The notes under the pieces: model-generated
Databases searched by the model: none
Told to the model about the DNA's origin: nothing
The model's input: the letters and a program-made list of their open reading frames with translations, nothing else
Assembly: GCA_021810455.1 (NCBI GenBank)
Contig: JAJZIU010000005.1
Coordinates: 1 to 41,285, forward strand
Length of the DNA: 41,285 bases
Reading direction: 5' to 3'
Source of the DNA: Microcaldota archaeon
GTDB lineage: Archaea > Micrarchaeota > Micrarchaeia > Micrarchaeales > CABMGC01
Shown: in pieces, positions 18,110-27,922 of the stretch
Layout: each line of letters begins with the position of its first letter
Numbering within the stretch: the stretch's first letter is position 1
Position numbers and translations under genes: made by a program

Positions 18110-18883
18110 TCACTGGTAAATTTGTTGTAATTTTAATAACATGCTTTTTACTCTGTCTGTACTTGTACCTGCTTTACCTATAAGCAAACCGTCAATAAAA
18201 GGCAGCGACGCGTAATTGCCTATGTTTTCTTCATTGATGCTACCTCCATACACCATCGCAACATTTTCTGAATTTTCTCCTAATATTTCTTTTATCTGTG
18301 CAAAAATTTCCAGTATGTGATTTGCATCAGCAGATGTAGAAGATTTTGAAGAGCTTATCGCCCAAACTGGTTCATAACCTATGTAAAATTTGGATTTATC
18401 GTCTTTAATGTGTTTGATTATCGGTCTGAGTTGTTTTTCCATTATGTTTTTTGAGAGGCCCTTGTCTTTCTCTTCAAGCGTTTCTCCTATACAAACAATT
18501 GGCACCAGTCCTTTTGCAAGAGCAATTGCGAATTTCTCCCCTACTGCTTCATTTCCCCCCGCAAGCCCTTCCATCCTCCTTCTCACTTCAGAATGTCCAA
18601 GCAACACGTACTTACATCCAGCTTCAATTATCTGATCTGCACTTGTACATCCTGTATATGCACCTTTGCCTTCAACATCCAGATTTTGTGCAGCAATCAA
18701 GAGTTCTGAATCAGTTATCGATTCTTTTACTGCGTACAATGCGATATCTGATGGAGCCAACACCATCTTTATGCCATCGGGAATTGTCATCACAGCGATT
18801 TTCTTGGCAAGCTTACGCGATTCCTCGATTCCAAGATACGCTTTCCAATTCAAAATGACGATCTTATCTTTCATAACATACAC
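18110..18883 (-). CDS. tpiA: Triosephosphate isomerase
   Basis: VILNWKAYLG, YVLLGHSEVRR, YIGYEPVWAIS, VAMVYGGSINEENIG. Confidence 0.95.
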   Translation of the reverse strand: MYVMKDKIVILNWKAYLGIEESRKLAKKIAVMTIPDGIKMVLAPSDIALYAVKESITDSELLIAAQNLDVEGKGAYTGCTSADQIIEAGCKYVLLGHSEVRRRMEGLAGGNEAVGEKFAIALAKGLVPIVCIGETLEEKDKGLSKNIMEKQLRPIIKHIKDDKSKFYIGYEPVWAISSSKSSTSADANHILEIFAQIKEILGENSENVAMVYGGSINEENIGNYASLPFIDGLLIGKAGTSTDRVKSMLLKLQQIYQ

Positions 18884-18896
18884 GCCTAATGTATGG

Positions 18897-19289
18897 TCAT
18901 CTTAGCGAGACAGCATCTGCCTTTGATTGATCCTCCTCGATAACCACTCCCGTACCATAAGCTACTACCTCTGTCATTACCTGGCCTATATCGGCTGAAT
19001 CAAACCTCATGTCTAAGATTGCATTGGCACCTTCCTTTTTCGCATTTTCTATCATTCTTTGTATGGCATGTTCTCGTGCTTCAGTGAGCATCACGGTGTA
19101 TTCGTTTATCTCCCCTCCTACAAGACCTCTCAAACCTGCTACGATGTTTCCTCCTATGCCTCTGCTTCTGACTATTATCCCAAAAGTAGGCCCTATGACT
19201 TTGACTATCTTATTTCCAGGCACATAATTCGTTGTGACTACTATGAACCCTTTAATTCCAATCTCATCGTTTTCTAACAAGACCAACAC
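18897..19289 (-). CDS. YbjQ/UPF0145 family protein
   Basis: FIVVTTNYVPGNKIVKVIGPTFGIIVRSRGIGGNIVAGLRGLVGGEINEYTVMLTEAREHAIQRMIENAKKEGANAILDMRFDSADI. Confidence 0.88.
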   Translation of the reverse strand: MLVLLENDEIGIKGFIVVTTNYVPGNKIVKVIGPTFGIIVRSRGIGGNIVAGLRGLVGGEINEYTVMLTEAREHAIQRMIENAKKEGANAILDMRFDSADIGQVMTEVVAYGTGVVIEEDQSKADAVSLR

Positions 19290-19378
19290 CTACAAAATAA
19301 TCTGTTGTTCACATTAAGAATCTTTGCTGTTTCATAAAGATATTTCAATTTATCATACGACATATGAATGGTGGTGAC

Positions 19379-20461
19379 GTGAAGATAACTATAAGCGCTA
19401 TAAAAGCCGACATAGGTTCTATAGGAGGCCATACAAGACCAAGCAAGGAAGTATTTGATAAAGTGAGGGAATACGTAGAGGATAAAGGAAAAGAGAACGG
19501 AGTAATAGACACATACCTCGGTTACACTGGAGACGACATACACATATTAATGTCCCATACGAAGGGAGTAGGAAACAAAGACATACACGGACTTGCATGG
19601 AACGCATTCAAGGAAGGTGCCGATATAGCCAAGCAACAAGGCCTGTACGGAGCGGGACAGGATCTGCTTAAGGATTCGTTTTCCGGCAACGTAAAAGGAA
19701 TGGGTCCCGGGGTTGCTGAAATGGAGTTTGAAGAGAGACCAAATGAAGCATTCGCCCTATTCACAATGGACAAAACCGAACCAGGAGCTTTCAACTATCC
19801 TTTTTATAGACTCTTCTGCGAACCTTCTGCAAATACCGGGCTAATACTAAATCCTTCTTTGTCATCTGGGGTTGTTCTCACTGTGATGGATGTGATGATT
19901 GGAAAGAAGGCTGAGCTTCACATACCTCAAGATAATTTTGTAATAGCTGCAGCGCTCATGTATCCTGGACGCTATGTCATAGAGGGTGTGAAAAACACCG
20001 AAGGACCTATATTGTCTTCTACTACAGACAGACTCCACAACCTGGCTGGGACATACGTTGGCAAGGACGATCCTGCAGCAATAATGAGATTGCAAAAAGG
20101 ATTCCCTGCAACCGAGGAAGCATGTTCTGTATTCAAAACGGTGCATTATGTTGCCGGAGATACGCGTGGTAGTCATCATGCACCACTAATGCCTGTCAAG
20201 GTTATGACACCTGCAACAAGCAATTTCTGCATACCTATAGTCAGTGCCGTACTTTTCAGCATGAAGAACGGCAAGTTTACGGCTCACACTGACGCTTTTG
20301 ATACTCCCGACTGGGATTACTTCAGAACCAAAGCTGTGAAAAAGATGGAGTACATGCGGGAACAGGGATTCGTTCATCCAGCAACTCTTATACCTGAGGA
20401 GTTGGAGTATAACAAGGGCTACGAAGCAATGATGGCTGAAGTTAGCAAGAGATTTTCGTAA
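19379..20461 (+). CDS. fbp: Fructose-1,6-bisphosphate aldolase/phosphatase (class V, archaeal)
   Basis: VKITISAIKADIGSIGGHTRPS N-terminus and FCEPSANTGLILNPSLSSGV. ORF caller start is 19364, but GTG at 19379 is preceded by GGTGGTGA and fits the conserved N-terminus. Confidence 0.92.
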   Translation: MKITISAIKADIGSIGGHTRPSKEVFDKVREYVEDKGKENGVIDTYLGYTGDDIHILMSHTKGVGNKDIHGLAWNAFKEGADIAKQQGLYGAGQDLLKDSFSGNVKGMGPGVAEMEFEERPNEAFALFTMDKTEPGAFNYPFYRLFCEPSANTGLILNPSLSSGVVLTVMDVMIGKKAELHIPQDNFVIAAALMYPGRYVIEGVKNTEGPILSSTTDRLHNLAGTYVGKDDPAAIMRLQKGFPATEEACSVFKTVHYVAGDTRGSHHAPLMPVKVMTPATSNFCIPIVSAVLFSMKNGKFTAHTDAFDTPDWDYFRTKAVKKMEYMREQGFVHPATLIPEELEYNKGYEAMMAEVSKRFS

Positions 20462-20494
20462 ATCAAATGAAATGAGAAAGTCCTGATAAACTCT

Positions 20495-21178
20495 TCACAA
20501 ACCTAGATGCGGTAGGACCTTTGACAGGTCCTTTTCTTTTATTATCACATCTGCAGCGTTCACTACTCTTTCTTTGTAAGAGTTAAATGCTATTGCGAGT
20601 CCTACTTTTTCAAACACTGCAACGTCATTTACGTCATCTCCAACATAGACGCATTCCTTCAGAGTTGCCTGGTTTAACTGTGCAATGTACCTGACGAACT
20701 TTACCTTATCATTATAATCAGTTGCAAAAAGTTTCCAGTCATTCAGTTCCCCGTTGTTGTCAAATTTTAAATCGCACTGTGCAAGTGTATGATCTATTCC
20801 TAACTCTTCCTTTACCCTGTTCGCAAGAGCCGCAAAACTCCCACTAACAGCACCGGTAACCATTCCGTGTTTCTTTATTTTGCTTATAGTGTCTTTTGCA
20901 TTATGCATCAACGGCCTGCCAAACATTAATTTATCAAACGTTTCCTTGTTCAAACCTTTTGCCTTAAGCACACAGCATGCCGTGTCGGTCCATTCCATAT
21001 AAGACCTGAATCCCTTGTTCATGTAAATGTGCTTTAACCTTTCATGTATGTCATAAATATCTAACTCCTGAAACAAGCTGTCCCATGAACTTGCAGCTAC
21101 GCTATCCTCTTTGTGCGGGATGTCTGGTTTTTCAAAAAGAACCCCATCTATATCAAATATTACGATCTTGTAAACCAT
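20495..21178 (-). CDS. HAD-family phosphatase (SerB-like), paralog of 27923..28711
   Basis: MVYKIVIFDIDGVLF, GAVSGSFAALANRVKEELGID, YVGDDVNDVAVFEKVGLAIAFN; start moved from 21304 to the conserved N-terminus. Confidence 0.85.
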   Translation of the reverse strand: MVYKIVIFDIDGVLFEKPDIPHKEDSVAASSWDSLFQELDIYDIHERLKHIYMNKGFRSYMEWTDTACCVLKAKGLNKETFDKLMFGRPLMHNAKDTISKIKKHGMVTGAVSGSFAALANRVKEELGIDHTLAQCDLKFDNNGELNDWKLFATDYNDKVKFVRYIAQLNQATLKECVYVGDDVNDVAVFEKVGLAIAFNSYKERVVNAADVIIKEKDLSKVLPHLGL

Positions 21179-21318
21179 GTTAAATATTTCTAAGAAAGGA
21201 ATTAAAAAGGGTTGCGTGCATAATAACACTGAAGTCCATCTCATTTTTCGAAATGGGCAATCAAAAGATATATAGGCATTTCCGAACATAATATACCTAT
21301 TCATTTACTAGTGCTTTC

Positions 21319-21840
21319 ATGGCAAAAGAGAAAGAGTCAAAGGAGAGGAAGGAATCTAGCATCATAAGAATAGCTGGGCGAGACATCAATGGTAGGTATA
21401 ATATACTGAGAGCACTTACTCAGATAAAAGGAATAGGATACAACATGGCAAATGCTATTTCACTTGCATATGCAAAACAGCACGGGATAAAGCAGGATAC
21501 TGAAATAGGATCACTGAGCGATCAGGATCTTGCCAAATTGGAAAGTGTTCTTAAGGAACCGGGCAAGTTCAATGTTCCAAACTTTATGCTTAACAGAAGA
21601 AAAGACCGCGAAACCGGTTCTGATATACATCTTGTCGGAACTGATCTTACGGTTAAGATCAGACAGGACACCGACAACGAAATCCGAATACAAACGTGGA
21701 GAGGATTCAGAAAGCAGTACGGACAGAAAGTAAGAGGACAGAGGACAAGATCCACAGGAAGAACCGGAGCGACAATCGGAGTAGTCAAAAAATCCGTACA
21801 AGCTCCAGCAGCATCTTCTGAAAAGAAGCCAGCAGCGTGA
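21319..21840 (+). CDS. rps13: Small ribosomal subunit protein uS13
   Basis: IRIAGRDINGRYNILRALTQIKGIGYNMANAI...RGQRTRSTGRTGATIGVVKK. Confidence 0.96.
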   Translation: MAKEKESKERKESSIIRIAGRDINGRYNILRALTQIKGIGYNMANAISLAYAKQHGIKQDTEIGSLSDQDLAKLESVLKEPGKFNVPNFMLNRRKDRETGSDIHLVGTDLTVKIRQDTDNEIRIQTWRGFRKQYGQKVRGQRTRSTGRTGATIGVVKKSVQAPAASSEKKPAA

Positions 21841-21844
21841 TTAA

Positions 21845-22408
21845 ATGGGAGCACCAAAGAGGAACAGGAAAAAGTACGAAAGACCTTCGGCAATGTGGAA
21901 CAAGCAGAGAATAGAAGAAGAGCACAAGTTGAAGGAAGTTTATGGTCTTAAAAATCTGAGAGAGCTTTGGAAGGCAACAAGCGAACTGAGAAGAGTCAAA
22001 AGAAATGCAAGAGAGGTTCTTTCTGGAAGATCAACACAGAAAACAGGTACTGACATAATAAACAGATTGGCAAGATACAACATTGTAAAAGAAGACGCTA
22101 TCACTGACGACCTTCTGGTACTAAAACCCGAATCTATTTTAGAAAGGAGATTGCAGACCGTTGTCTTTAGACGAGGAATGGCAAAGAGTCTGAGACAATC
22201 AAGGCAATTGATAGCTCATGGTTTCATAGCAATAAACGGCTCTAGGGTAAAATCTCCAGGATACCTTGTAAGAAAAGATGAAGAATCCAATATAGGTTAT
22301 TACAAACCCATTAATCTTGAAATAAAACCTGTTGCAGAACAATCCACTGCCGAACAGACAGCCGTGAAGGCTGAGCCTGCTCAGGCACCCGGGGGAAAAG
22401 GCGAGTAA
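21845..22408 (+). CDS. rps4: Small ribosomal subunit protein uS4
   Basis: [26 protein letters not shown]... S4 domain [42 protein letters not shown]. Confidence 0.96.
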   Translation: MGAPKRNRKKYERPSAMWNKQRIEEEHKLKEVYGLKNLRELWKATSELRRVKRNAREVLSGRSTQKTGTDIINRLARYNIVKEDAITDDLLVLKPESILERRLQTVVFRRGMAKSLRQSRQLIAHGFIAINGSRVKSPGYLVRKDEESNIGYYKPINLEIKPVAEQSTAEQTAVKAEPAQAPGGKGE

Positions 22409-22410
22409 AT

Positions 22411-22926
22411 ATGGCGAAACAGAAAAAAGCACCAAAGTCAAGAACAGAGACCCAGAAGAAACAGGAAGCTGAAGAAGTAAAGAAGGGAGGACACTCTTAC
22501 GAAGAGGACGTACTCGCAGCCCAGGAAAAGAACAAACAAAAAGGTATTCGATGGGGCGTAGCTCATATATTCTCATCAAAGAACAACACTGTGATAACAC
22601 TTACTGATTTATCCGGAGCTGAAACCATTGCTATAGGGAGCGGAGGCATGGTTGTCGATGCTGATCATGAAGAAGGATCGCCATACGCTGCTACTCAAGC
22701 TGCTTACAAGGTTTCAACACTTGCCATAGAAAAGGGCATAACTCATATTAACATAAAGATACGTGCACCTGGCGGTCATTCCTCAAAGACTCCTGGACCT
22801 GGTGCTCAGGCAGTTGTAAGGGCCCTTGCCAGAAGCGGATTCAAGATTGGGAGCATAGAGGATGTAACTCCAATACCTACTGATACTACGAAGAGACCTG
22901 GCGGAAGAAGAGGAAGAAGAGTGTAA
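22411..22926 (+). CDS. rps11: Small ribosomal subunit protein uS11
   Basis: [27 protein letters not shown]...[55 protein letters not shown]. Confidence 0.97.
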   Translation: MAKQKKAPKSRTETQKKQEAEEVKKGGHSYEEDVLAAQEKNKQKGIRWGVAHIFSSKNNTVITLTDLSGAETIAIGSGGMVVDADHEEGSPYAATQAAYKVSTLAIEKGITHINIKIRAPGGHSSKTPGPGAQAVVRALARSGFKIGSIEDVTPIPTDTTKRPGGRRGRRV

Positions 22927-22937
22927 TACTCTTCTCG

Positions 22938-23852
22938 TTACAGAGTTCTTGCTATTATTCCAAAAATGGTTATAGCTACAGCAACGCTAAAGTTGTCATC
23001 TATTCTTATAGGTAAGCTTTCCATCAGCGCGCCTATTATGGCCACTGGTATTGCAACAATTCCTATAAACGGAAATGATAGCAACGCTGCAGATGTGAAA
23101 TAAGTCATAGTTCCTGCAATGGTTTTGTTTTTGTTGTAAGGTAGTCTATGCTTTCTGTAATTCAATCCAACAACTGTTGACAACGAATCAGATATGAAAA
23201 GTGCTATCACGATCGATATCACCATATTTGTACTAAGGAAGGATCCTGCTGTAAGCACCCCCAGGGCGAGCCACACCCCTCCGTATCCCAAAGTGCCTTT
23301 TCCCCTTTCCATCATGTGCAATGCTTTCGGTATGGGGTTGTACTTATTCATCATTGAATAAGAGGCCATGAACATCCCAAGTATGATGAGTATCAACACA
23401 GCCATCAAGCCCTGCCTTCCAGCTATTACTAACAGGAACACTACGAGAACTCCGAGCAATGTCTGCGCAGTGTTTCTCCTATATTCTATCATCTTTCTGT
23501 TCCTATTTCCATTGTTATTCTTTATAGTGTAAACACTGGATGTAAATCCAAACAGCAACGCCTGTGCAATAAAGTACTCTGCTATTCCTGTGTAGTATCC
23601 ATAGAATATGTATCCTATCGATATCAAAGCGATTATGTAATTCAATTTTGATCCGTACGTGTAAACAAGCGCACCGAACACGGCCACAGAACTCAGCATA
23701 AGCAGCACGTTTGCTTTCTCATAAGTAAAAAGAACCAGCGCAAGAAGTAATGAAACCGCTAAAAGAACCCCATCCTTTCTATTTTTGACATTCCAGATTC
23801 TGTACAGAAACGCTACGATTCCTACAAGATATGCTATAACTAGGAAGATCAT
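22938..23852 (-). CDS. Polytopic membrane protein, dolichol/phytol-kinase-like (CTP-dependent polyprenol kinase family)
   Basis: Multiple TM segments plus GKGTLGYGGVWLALGVL...ISDSLSTVVGLNYRKHRLPYNKNKTIAGTMTYF...MESLPIRIDDNFSV, resembling the SEC59/VTE5 family pattern. Confidence 0.72.
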   Translation of the reverse strand: MIFLVIAYLVGIVAFLYRIWNVKNRKDGVLLAVSLLLALVLFTYEKANVLLMLSSVAVFGALVYTYGSKLNYIIALISIGYIFYGYYTGIAEYFIAQALLFGFTSSVYTIKNNNGNRNRKMIEYRRNTAQTLLGVLVVFLLVIAGRQGLMAVLILIILGMFMASYSMMNKYNPIPKALHMMERGKGTLGYGGVWLALGVLTAGSFLSTNMVISIVIALFISDSLSTVVGLNYRKHRLPYNKNKTIAGTMTYFTSAALLSFPFIGIVAIPVAIIGALMESLPIRIDDNFSVAVAITIFGIIARTL

Positions 23853-23855
23853 AAC

Positions 23856-25673
23856 CTACACCGCGTACATAACCCATGCAGCAACTATGAATCCAAGCAC
23901 TACTATTATGGGAACTGTTTTCTTCACCGATCTTATCGTATCTCTTGTCATTTCCACCAGTGCATCTCCGGCTCCTGTTCCCCAAGTCCTGAATCCCTTA
24001 ACAATTATTTTTTGATAAGAGTAATCCACATACTCCATTTCCGAAATTGCCTTGTCTATCATCCCCTTTATTATAGGCTTTATCTCATTAACATTCGTGT
24101 ATCTGCCTACTACGTTGCTTGCAGACAATGCAAGAGAATTTACAGAATGCGTATCTGTTGTATAAATCTCTGCATACATTCCACAGTTTTTTCTTATGTA
24201 ATCTATCAAATTGCTTCTGAAAGTTGGCAGCATGTTGTTTGCATCAAAGTACACCATGCAAAATCTTTTTCCTTTAAACTCAAAGACTCCTACCGAAGTG
24301 TAACCGTTGCCAAGATCCTTGCTCCATGCACCCTGCGATATTCTGGTAAACGCGGCTCCGAATCTTATCCTCGTATTTTGTTTTTTGCTTATTGACATTC
24401 TTATTGCATTCTCGTACATCCTAATGTACTTGCTGCCTTTGTAAATACCCATGAGTTCGCTTTTGCTTGCGGATTCGAATCTGGAATTGTGTGCATCTAT
24501 TAGTATGGTTTCTCCTCCCACGATTTTTTCAAGCGAACCTCCCACTTCTCTGTTTATGTCTTCAGTAACCGTTGGAGCTTTCGTCAGGGTCAAAATGTTT
24601 ATGTCACCTATCCTTATGTTTATTGCTTTGCACGGTTTCTCTTCTCCGTTTCCTATGTAACCTTTTGCCTGTTTGAAATCTGACATGTTGTCTATGGTCG
24701 AGATTACCGCTCTAGACATTTTGTATATCTGATCCCTGTTCACGGGATTGTCATCTATGTCTACTGCTCCATGAAGTATGAACGGCGTCGTCGAGTATCT
24801 TTTTACTATCTCCTTTCCTATGAGTTCAGTCGCTACGCTTCCACCAACTCCGGCAAATGGTCCGTAATGTATATCTGGTTTTATGAATACGGCTTTGTAT
24901 CCCGACCTGCCTTTCAGCACCATTATCTTTGTTTCGACGCCTTTTGCTTCAGATGAATTCATGAATATGTCGACTTCCTTTCCTGCATTGTATAACCATT
25001 GGCTAACCATACTGGATATGATATCTATCCCACTGAGCTTGAACGCTTTTTTTGAAGGCCTGTCTATAACAAAGAGTATCATGTATCCAACGATCATGAA
25101 TATCGACATTCCCGCAAGCAATTTTATCAGTACTGTACCGACTGGCACGTTGAGATCGAGCATGTACTTACTTACTGGGAAAAAGAAAAATACATTAAGC
25201 AAAGGCTGTGCAAGTGCAGTGAGGAAGGGTTTCCTCTTGCTGAACATCACAACTCTATTCACTATCATCCAGTACCCAAGAATACCTGCGTTCCCTAAAA
25301 GCAGTACGAAGTATGCAACTGCGTGTCTCTGTAGGAAAGAAAACATGATAAAGTTAATGGCCATGAAAACTGCATAAACGCTGGTTATCACAAGCACACT
25401 GAAGAACGCGTGTTTGAGTTGTATTCTTCTATCTGCGATCTTGTTAAGCATGACGGTTAGTATTGCCGGAAGCGTTATCATAATCGCTCCAGTGCTTACG
25501 CCCAATGCTATGAATGAACTTATGTTCCCCGTTGTTTCATGAATCGCAAAACTTGAGATTATGCCAGTTACCATTCCGAGAATCAGCAGAAGGATTGCTT
25601 GCATCAGACTCCCAGGAGCGGAAATTGAAAAGTATTTTACAAACCCAGTAACATCCCTGTTTTTATCAGGCAT
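23856..25673 (-). CDS. DUF2070 family archaeal membrane protein
   Basis: N-terminal TM bundle, large soluble region with LHGAVDIDDNPVNRDQIYKMSRAVIS and ETILIDAHNSRFES, and a C-terminal TM. Start at MPDKNRDVTG lies 4 nt after the uppS stop (ORF extends to 25718). Confidence 0.75.
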   Translation of the reverse strand: MPDKNRDVTGFVKYFSISAPGSLMQAILLLILGMVTGIISSFAIHETTGNISSFIALGVSTGAIMITLPAILTVMLNKIADRRIQLKHAFFSVLVITSVYAVFMAINFIMFSFLQRHAVAYFVLLLGNAGILGYWMIVNRVVMFSKRKPFLTALAQPLLNVFFFFPVSKYMLDLNVPVGTVLIKLLAGMSIFMIVGYMILFVIDRPSKKAFKLSGIDIISSMVSQWLYNAGKEVDIFMNSSEAKGVETKIMVLKGRSGYKAVFIKPDIHYGPFAGVGGSVATELIGKEIVKRYSTTPFILHGAVDIDDNPVNRDQIYKMSRAVISTIDNMSDFKQAKGYIGNGEEKPCKAINIRIGDINILTLTKAPTVTEDINREVGGSLEKIVGGETILIDAHNSRFESASKSELMGIYKGSKYIRMYENAIRMSISKKQNTRIRFGAAFTRISQGAWSKDLGNGYTSVGVFEFKGKRFCMVYFDANNMLPTFRSNLIDYIRKNCGMYAEIYTTDTHSVNSLALSASNVVGRYTNVNEIKPIIKGMIDKAISEMEYVDYSYQKIIVKGFRTWGTGAGDALVEMTRDTIRSVKKTVPIIVVLGFIVAAWVMYAV

Positions 25674-25677
25674 GCGT

Positions 25678-26373
25678 CTACCTCCCGAATCTTCTTTGCC
25701 TATTGCTATAATCGACAAGGGCCGTGTGCAGATCGTTCCTTGTGAAATCAGGCCACAATTTTTTTGAGAAGTAAAGTTCAGCGTATCCTGCTTGCCATGG
25801 CATGAATCCAGACAATCTCTTTTCTCCAGAAGTCCTTATGACAAAATCTATCTCAGGTATTGACCTTGATATTAAGAAGTTGCCAAACTCCTCCTCTGTA
25901 ACATTGCCTTTTGGAAATTTTTTTGCTATGCTTCTTGCCGCACTCATCAGATCGTCCCTACCTCCGTATCCTATCAGCATGTTAATTACCTTATCCGAAT
26001 ATTTTTTTGTCTCGAGTTCTACCCTGTGTAACGAGTCTCGCAAATCCTTTGGCAATAGTTTCTTGTTTCCTACTATGTTCAATCTTGTTTTATTGCTGTG
26101 CAATCTGTCTATGACGTTCCTATCAAGTGCCACTCTCTTGTAAATCCTGAACAGTGCATCTACTTCCTTGCTGTTTCTTTTGAAGTTTTCGGTAGATAAT
26201 GCCCATACAGATATTGAATTTATTCCGTATCCTGCACACCACTCGCTAAATTCTATGAATTTGCTGACTCCCTGGCTGTAACCGCTGAGTATCGAAAGTT
26301 TGTGGGATCTTGACCAGCGCCTGTTGCCATCAGGTATTATGGCCAAGGTCCTTGGAACGTTAGTTATCTTCAT
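25678..26373 (-). CDS. uppS: cis-prenyltransferase (undecaprenyl/polyprenyl diphosphate synthase)
   Basis: LAIIPDGNRRWSRSHKL, ISVWALSTENFKRN, PEIDFVIRTSGEKRLSGFMPWQAGYAELYFSKKLWPDF. Confidence 0.95.
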   Translation of the reverse strand: MKITNVPRTLAIIPDGNRRWSRSHKLSILSGYSQGVSKFIEFSEWCAGYGINSISVWALSTENFKRNSKEVDALFRIYKRVALDRNVIDRLHSNKTRLNIVGNKKLLPKDLRDSLHRVELETKKYSDKVINMLIGYGGRDDLMSAARSIAKKFPKGNVTEEEFGNFLISRSIPEIDFVIRTSGEKRLSGFMPWQAGYAELYFSKKLWPDFTRNDLHTALVDYSNRQRRFGR

Positions 26374-26391
26374 GTGAATACCGAAGAAATC

Positions 26392-26425
26392 TTTTTATAA
26401 ATATAAACAGAGATATTTATAAATT
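26392..26425. promoter_or_regulatory. Divergent promoter pair between uppS and apt (two TATA-like elements)
   Basis: TTTTTATAAATA (26392-26403) and GATATTTATAAATT (26412-26425) within the 68-bp divergent gap. Confidence 0.5.
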
Positions 26426-26441
26426 CATAAGGGTAAAAACG

Positions 26442-26969
26442 ATGGACGTCAAAAACGATCTCAGATCAAAGATAAGGGACATACCGGATTATCCTAAACC
26501 CGGTATACTGTTTAAAGATATAACTCCAATGCTTAGTGATGCAAAATCTTTTTCAGATTGCATATCGGAACTTTGCAAGGAAGTAGAATCTAAAGTAGGT
26601 ACGATTGATTATGTTCTTGGGATAGAAGCACGGGGTTTTATAATCGGTTCTGCACTTGCGTACAAAATGGGCGTTGGTTTCATACCTGCCAGAAAGAAAG
26701 GAAAGCTTCCTTACAAGAAAATAAGTGTAGATTACACTATAGAGTACGGCAAAGACACCATCGAGGTGCACGAAGATTCAGTACCTAAAGGAAGTAGGGT
26801 TCTTATCGCTGACGACCTTCTCGCAACCGGAGGCACTGCAAAGGCAGCCGCAACACTTGTTGAAAAATTGGGTGGCACGGTTTCCGGCTTTGCTTTCGTA
26901 ATATGGCTGAGCCAACTGGAAGGTGAGAAATTAATAGGTAGCGATCCAATATATCTTATAAAATACTGA
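26442..26969 (+). CDS. apt: Adenine phosphoribosyltransferase
   Basis: IRDIPDYPKPGILFKDITPML, GIEARGFIIGSALAYKMGVGFIPARKKGKLP, VLIADDLLATGGTAKAA. Confidence 0.96.
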   Translation: MDVKNDLRSKIRDIPDYPKPGILFKDITPMLSDAKSFSDCISELCKEVESKVGTIDYVLGIEARGFIIGSALAYKMGVGFIPARKKGKLPYKKISVDYTIEYGKDTIEVHEDSVPKGSRVLIADDLLATGGTAKAAATLVEKLGGTVSGFAFVIWLSQLEGEKLIGSDPIYLIKY

Positions 26970-26973
26970 TACC

Positions 26974-27912
26974 ATGACACAAAAAAAATCAAACCTTGTT
27001 AAGGATATAAAACTGTCAAAAGACATGAGCGTAAGGCAATTAGTAAACAGCATGGGGAACATAGGAGGTTTTTCCGGGCAGCATATGGTAACCGGAATAG
27101 ACATACTGAGGAGAATGCTCGATGATAAAGAGTCGTTCAACTTCATCTCATTTCCTGCTGACATAATCGCAACCGGAATGCGCGGCATGATTGCAGATGC
27201 ACTCCACAACTTCGATGCTGTGATGACCACAGGCGGCACTATAGATCATGATTTTGCCCGCGCATTCGGAGGTAAATACACTCTCGGCAGTTTCAATGCC
27301 GATGACAAAAAATTGCATAGCATGAACGTGTACAGGCTTGGAAACATATTCATAGAAAGCAAGGAGTACGGCAAAAAGGTAGAGGACCACTTCAATGAAA
27401 TAATGAATGAGATATACAATTCAAAAGACTACAAAAAGGAGTACAGCGCATCCGAAATACTATATGAGTTCGGCAAACGGATAAAGGACAGCCATTCTAT
27501 ACTAAGACAGGCTTACCTGCATAACATACCTATATTTTGCCCTGGCATACTTGACGGCGCTTTCGGTACAAATCTATCAATATTCGCACAAGATCACGAT
27601 TTCAAACTGAATCTCATAAGGGATGAACTCGCTCTGAGTAACATCTCATTCGATCACAAGATAACCGGAGCACTCATGGTTGGCGGAGGAATAAGCAAGC
27701 ATCATGTCATCTGGTGGAATCAGTTCAAGGGAGGACTGGATTACGCTGTTTACATAACAACTGCAACACAGTACGACGGAAGCCTTTCTGGAGCAAGACT
27801 CGAGGAAGCGGTGTCATGGGGAAAGATAAAAGAGGATGCGAGATACGTAACCGTAGATGGTGATGCAACAATAATAATGCCCATAATGTTTTCTTGTCTA
27901 AACCTCCTGTAA
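26974..27912 (+). CDS. dys: Deoxyhypusine synthase
   Basis: MSVRQLVNSMGNIGGFSGQHM, TTGGTIDHDFARAFGG, CPGILDGAFGTNLS, SWGKIKEDARYVTVDGDATIIMPIM. Confidence 0.95.
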   Translation: MTQKKSNLVKDIKLSKDMSVRQLVNSMGNIGGFSGQHMVTGIDILRRMLDDKESFNFISFPADIIATGMRGMIADALHNFDAVMTTGGTIDHDFARAFGGKYTLGSFNADDKKLHSMNVYRLGNIFIESKEYGKKVEDHFNEIMNEIYNSKDYKKEYSASEILYEFGKRIKDSHSILRQAYLHNIPIFCPGILDGAFGTNLSIFAQDHDFKLNLIRDELALSNISFDHKITGALMVGGGISKHHVIWWNQFKGGLDYAVYITTATQYDGSLSGARLEEAVSWGKIKEDARYVTVDGDATIIMPIMFSCLNLL

Positions 27913-27922
27913 AATAAGTTGG

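Noticed and set aside
24012-25377. Plus-strand ORFs of 127 and 164 aa within DUF2070
   Set aside because: Antisense to the long DUF2070 frame; hydrophobic/cysteine-rich shadow sequence without motifs.
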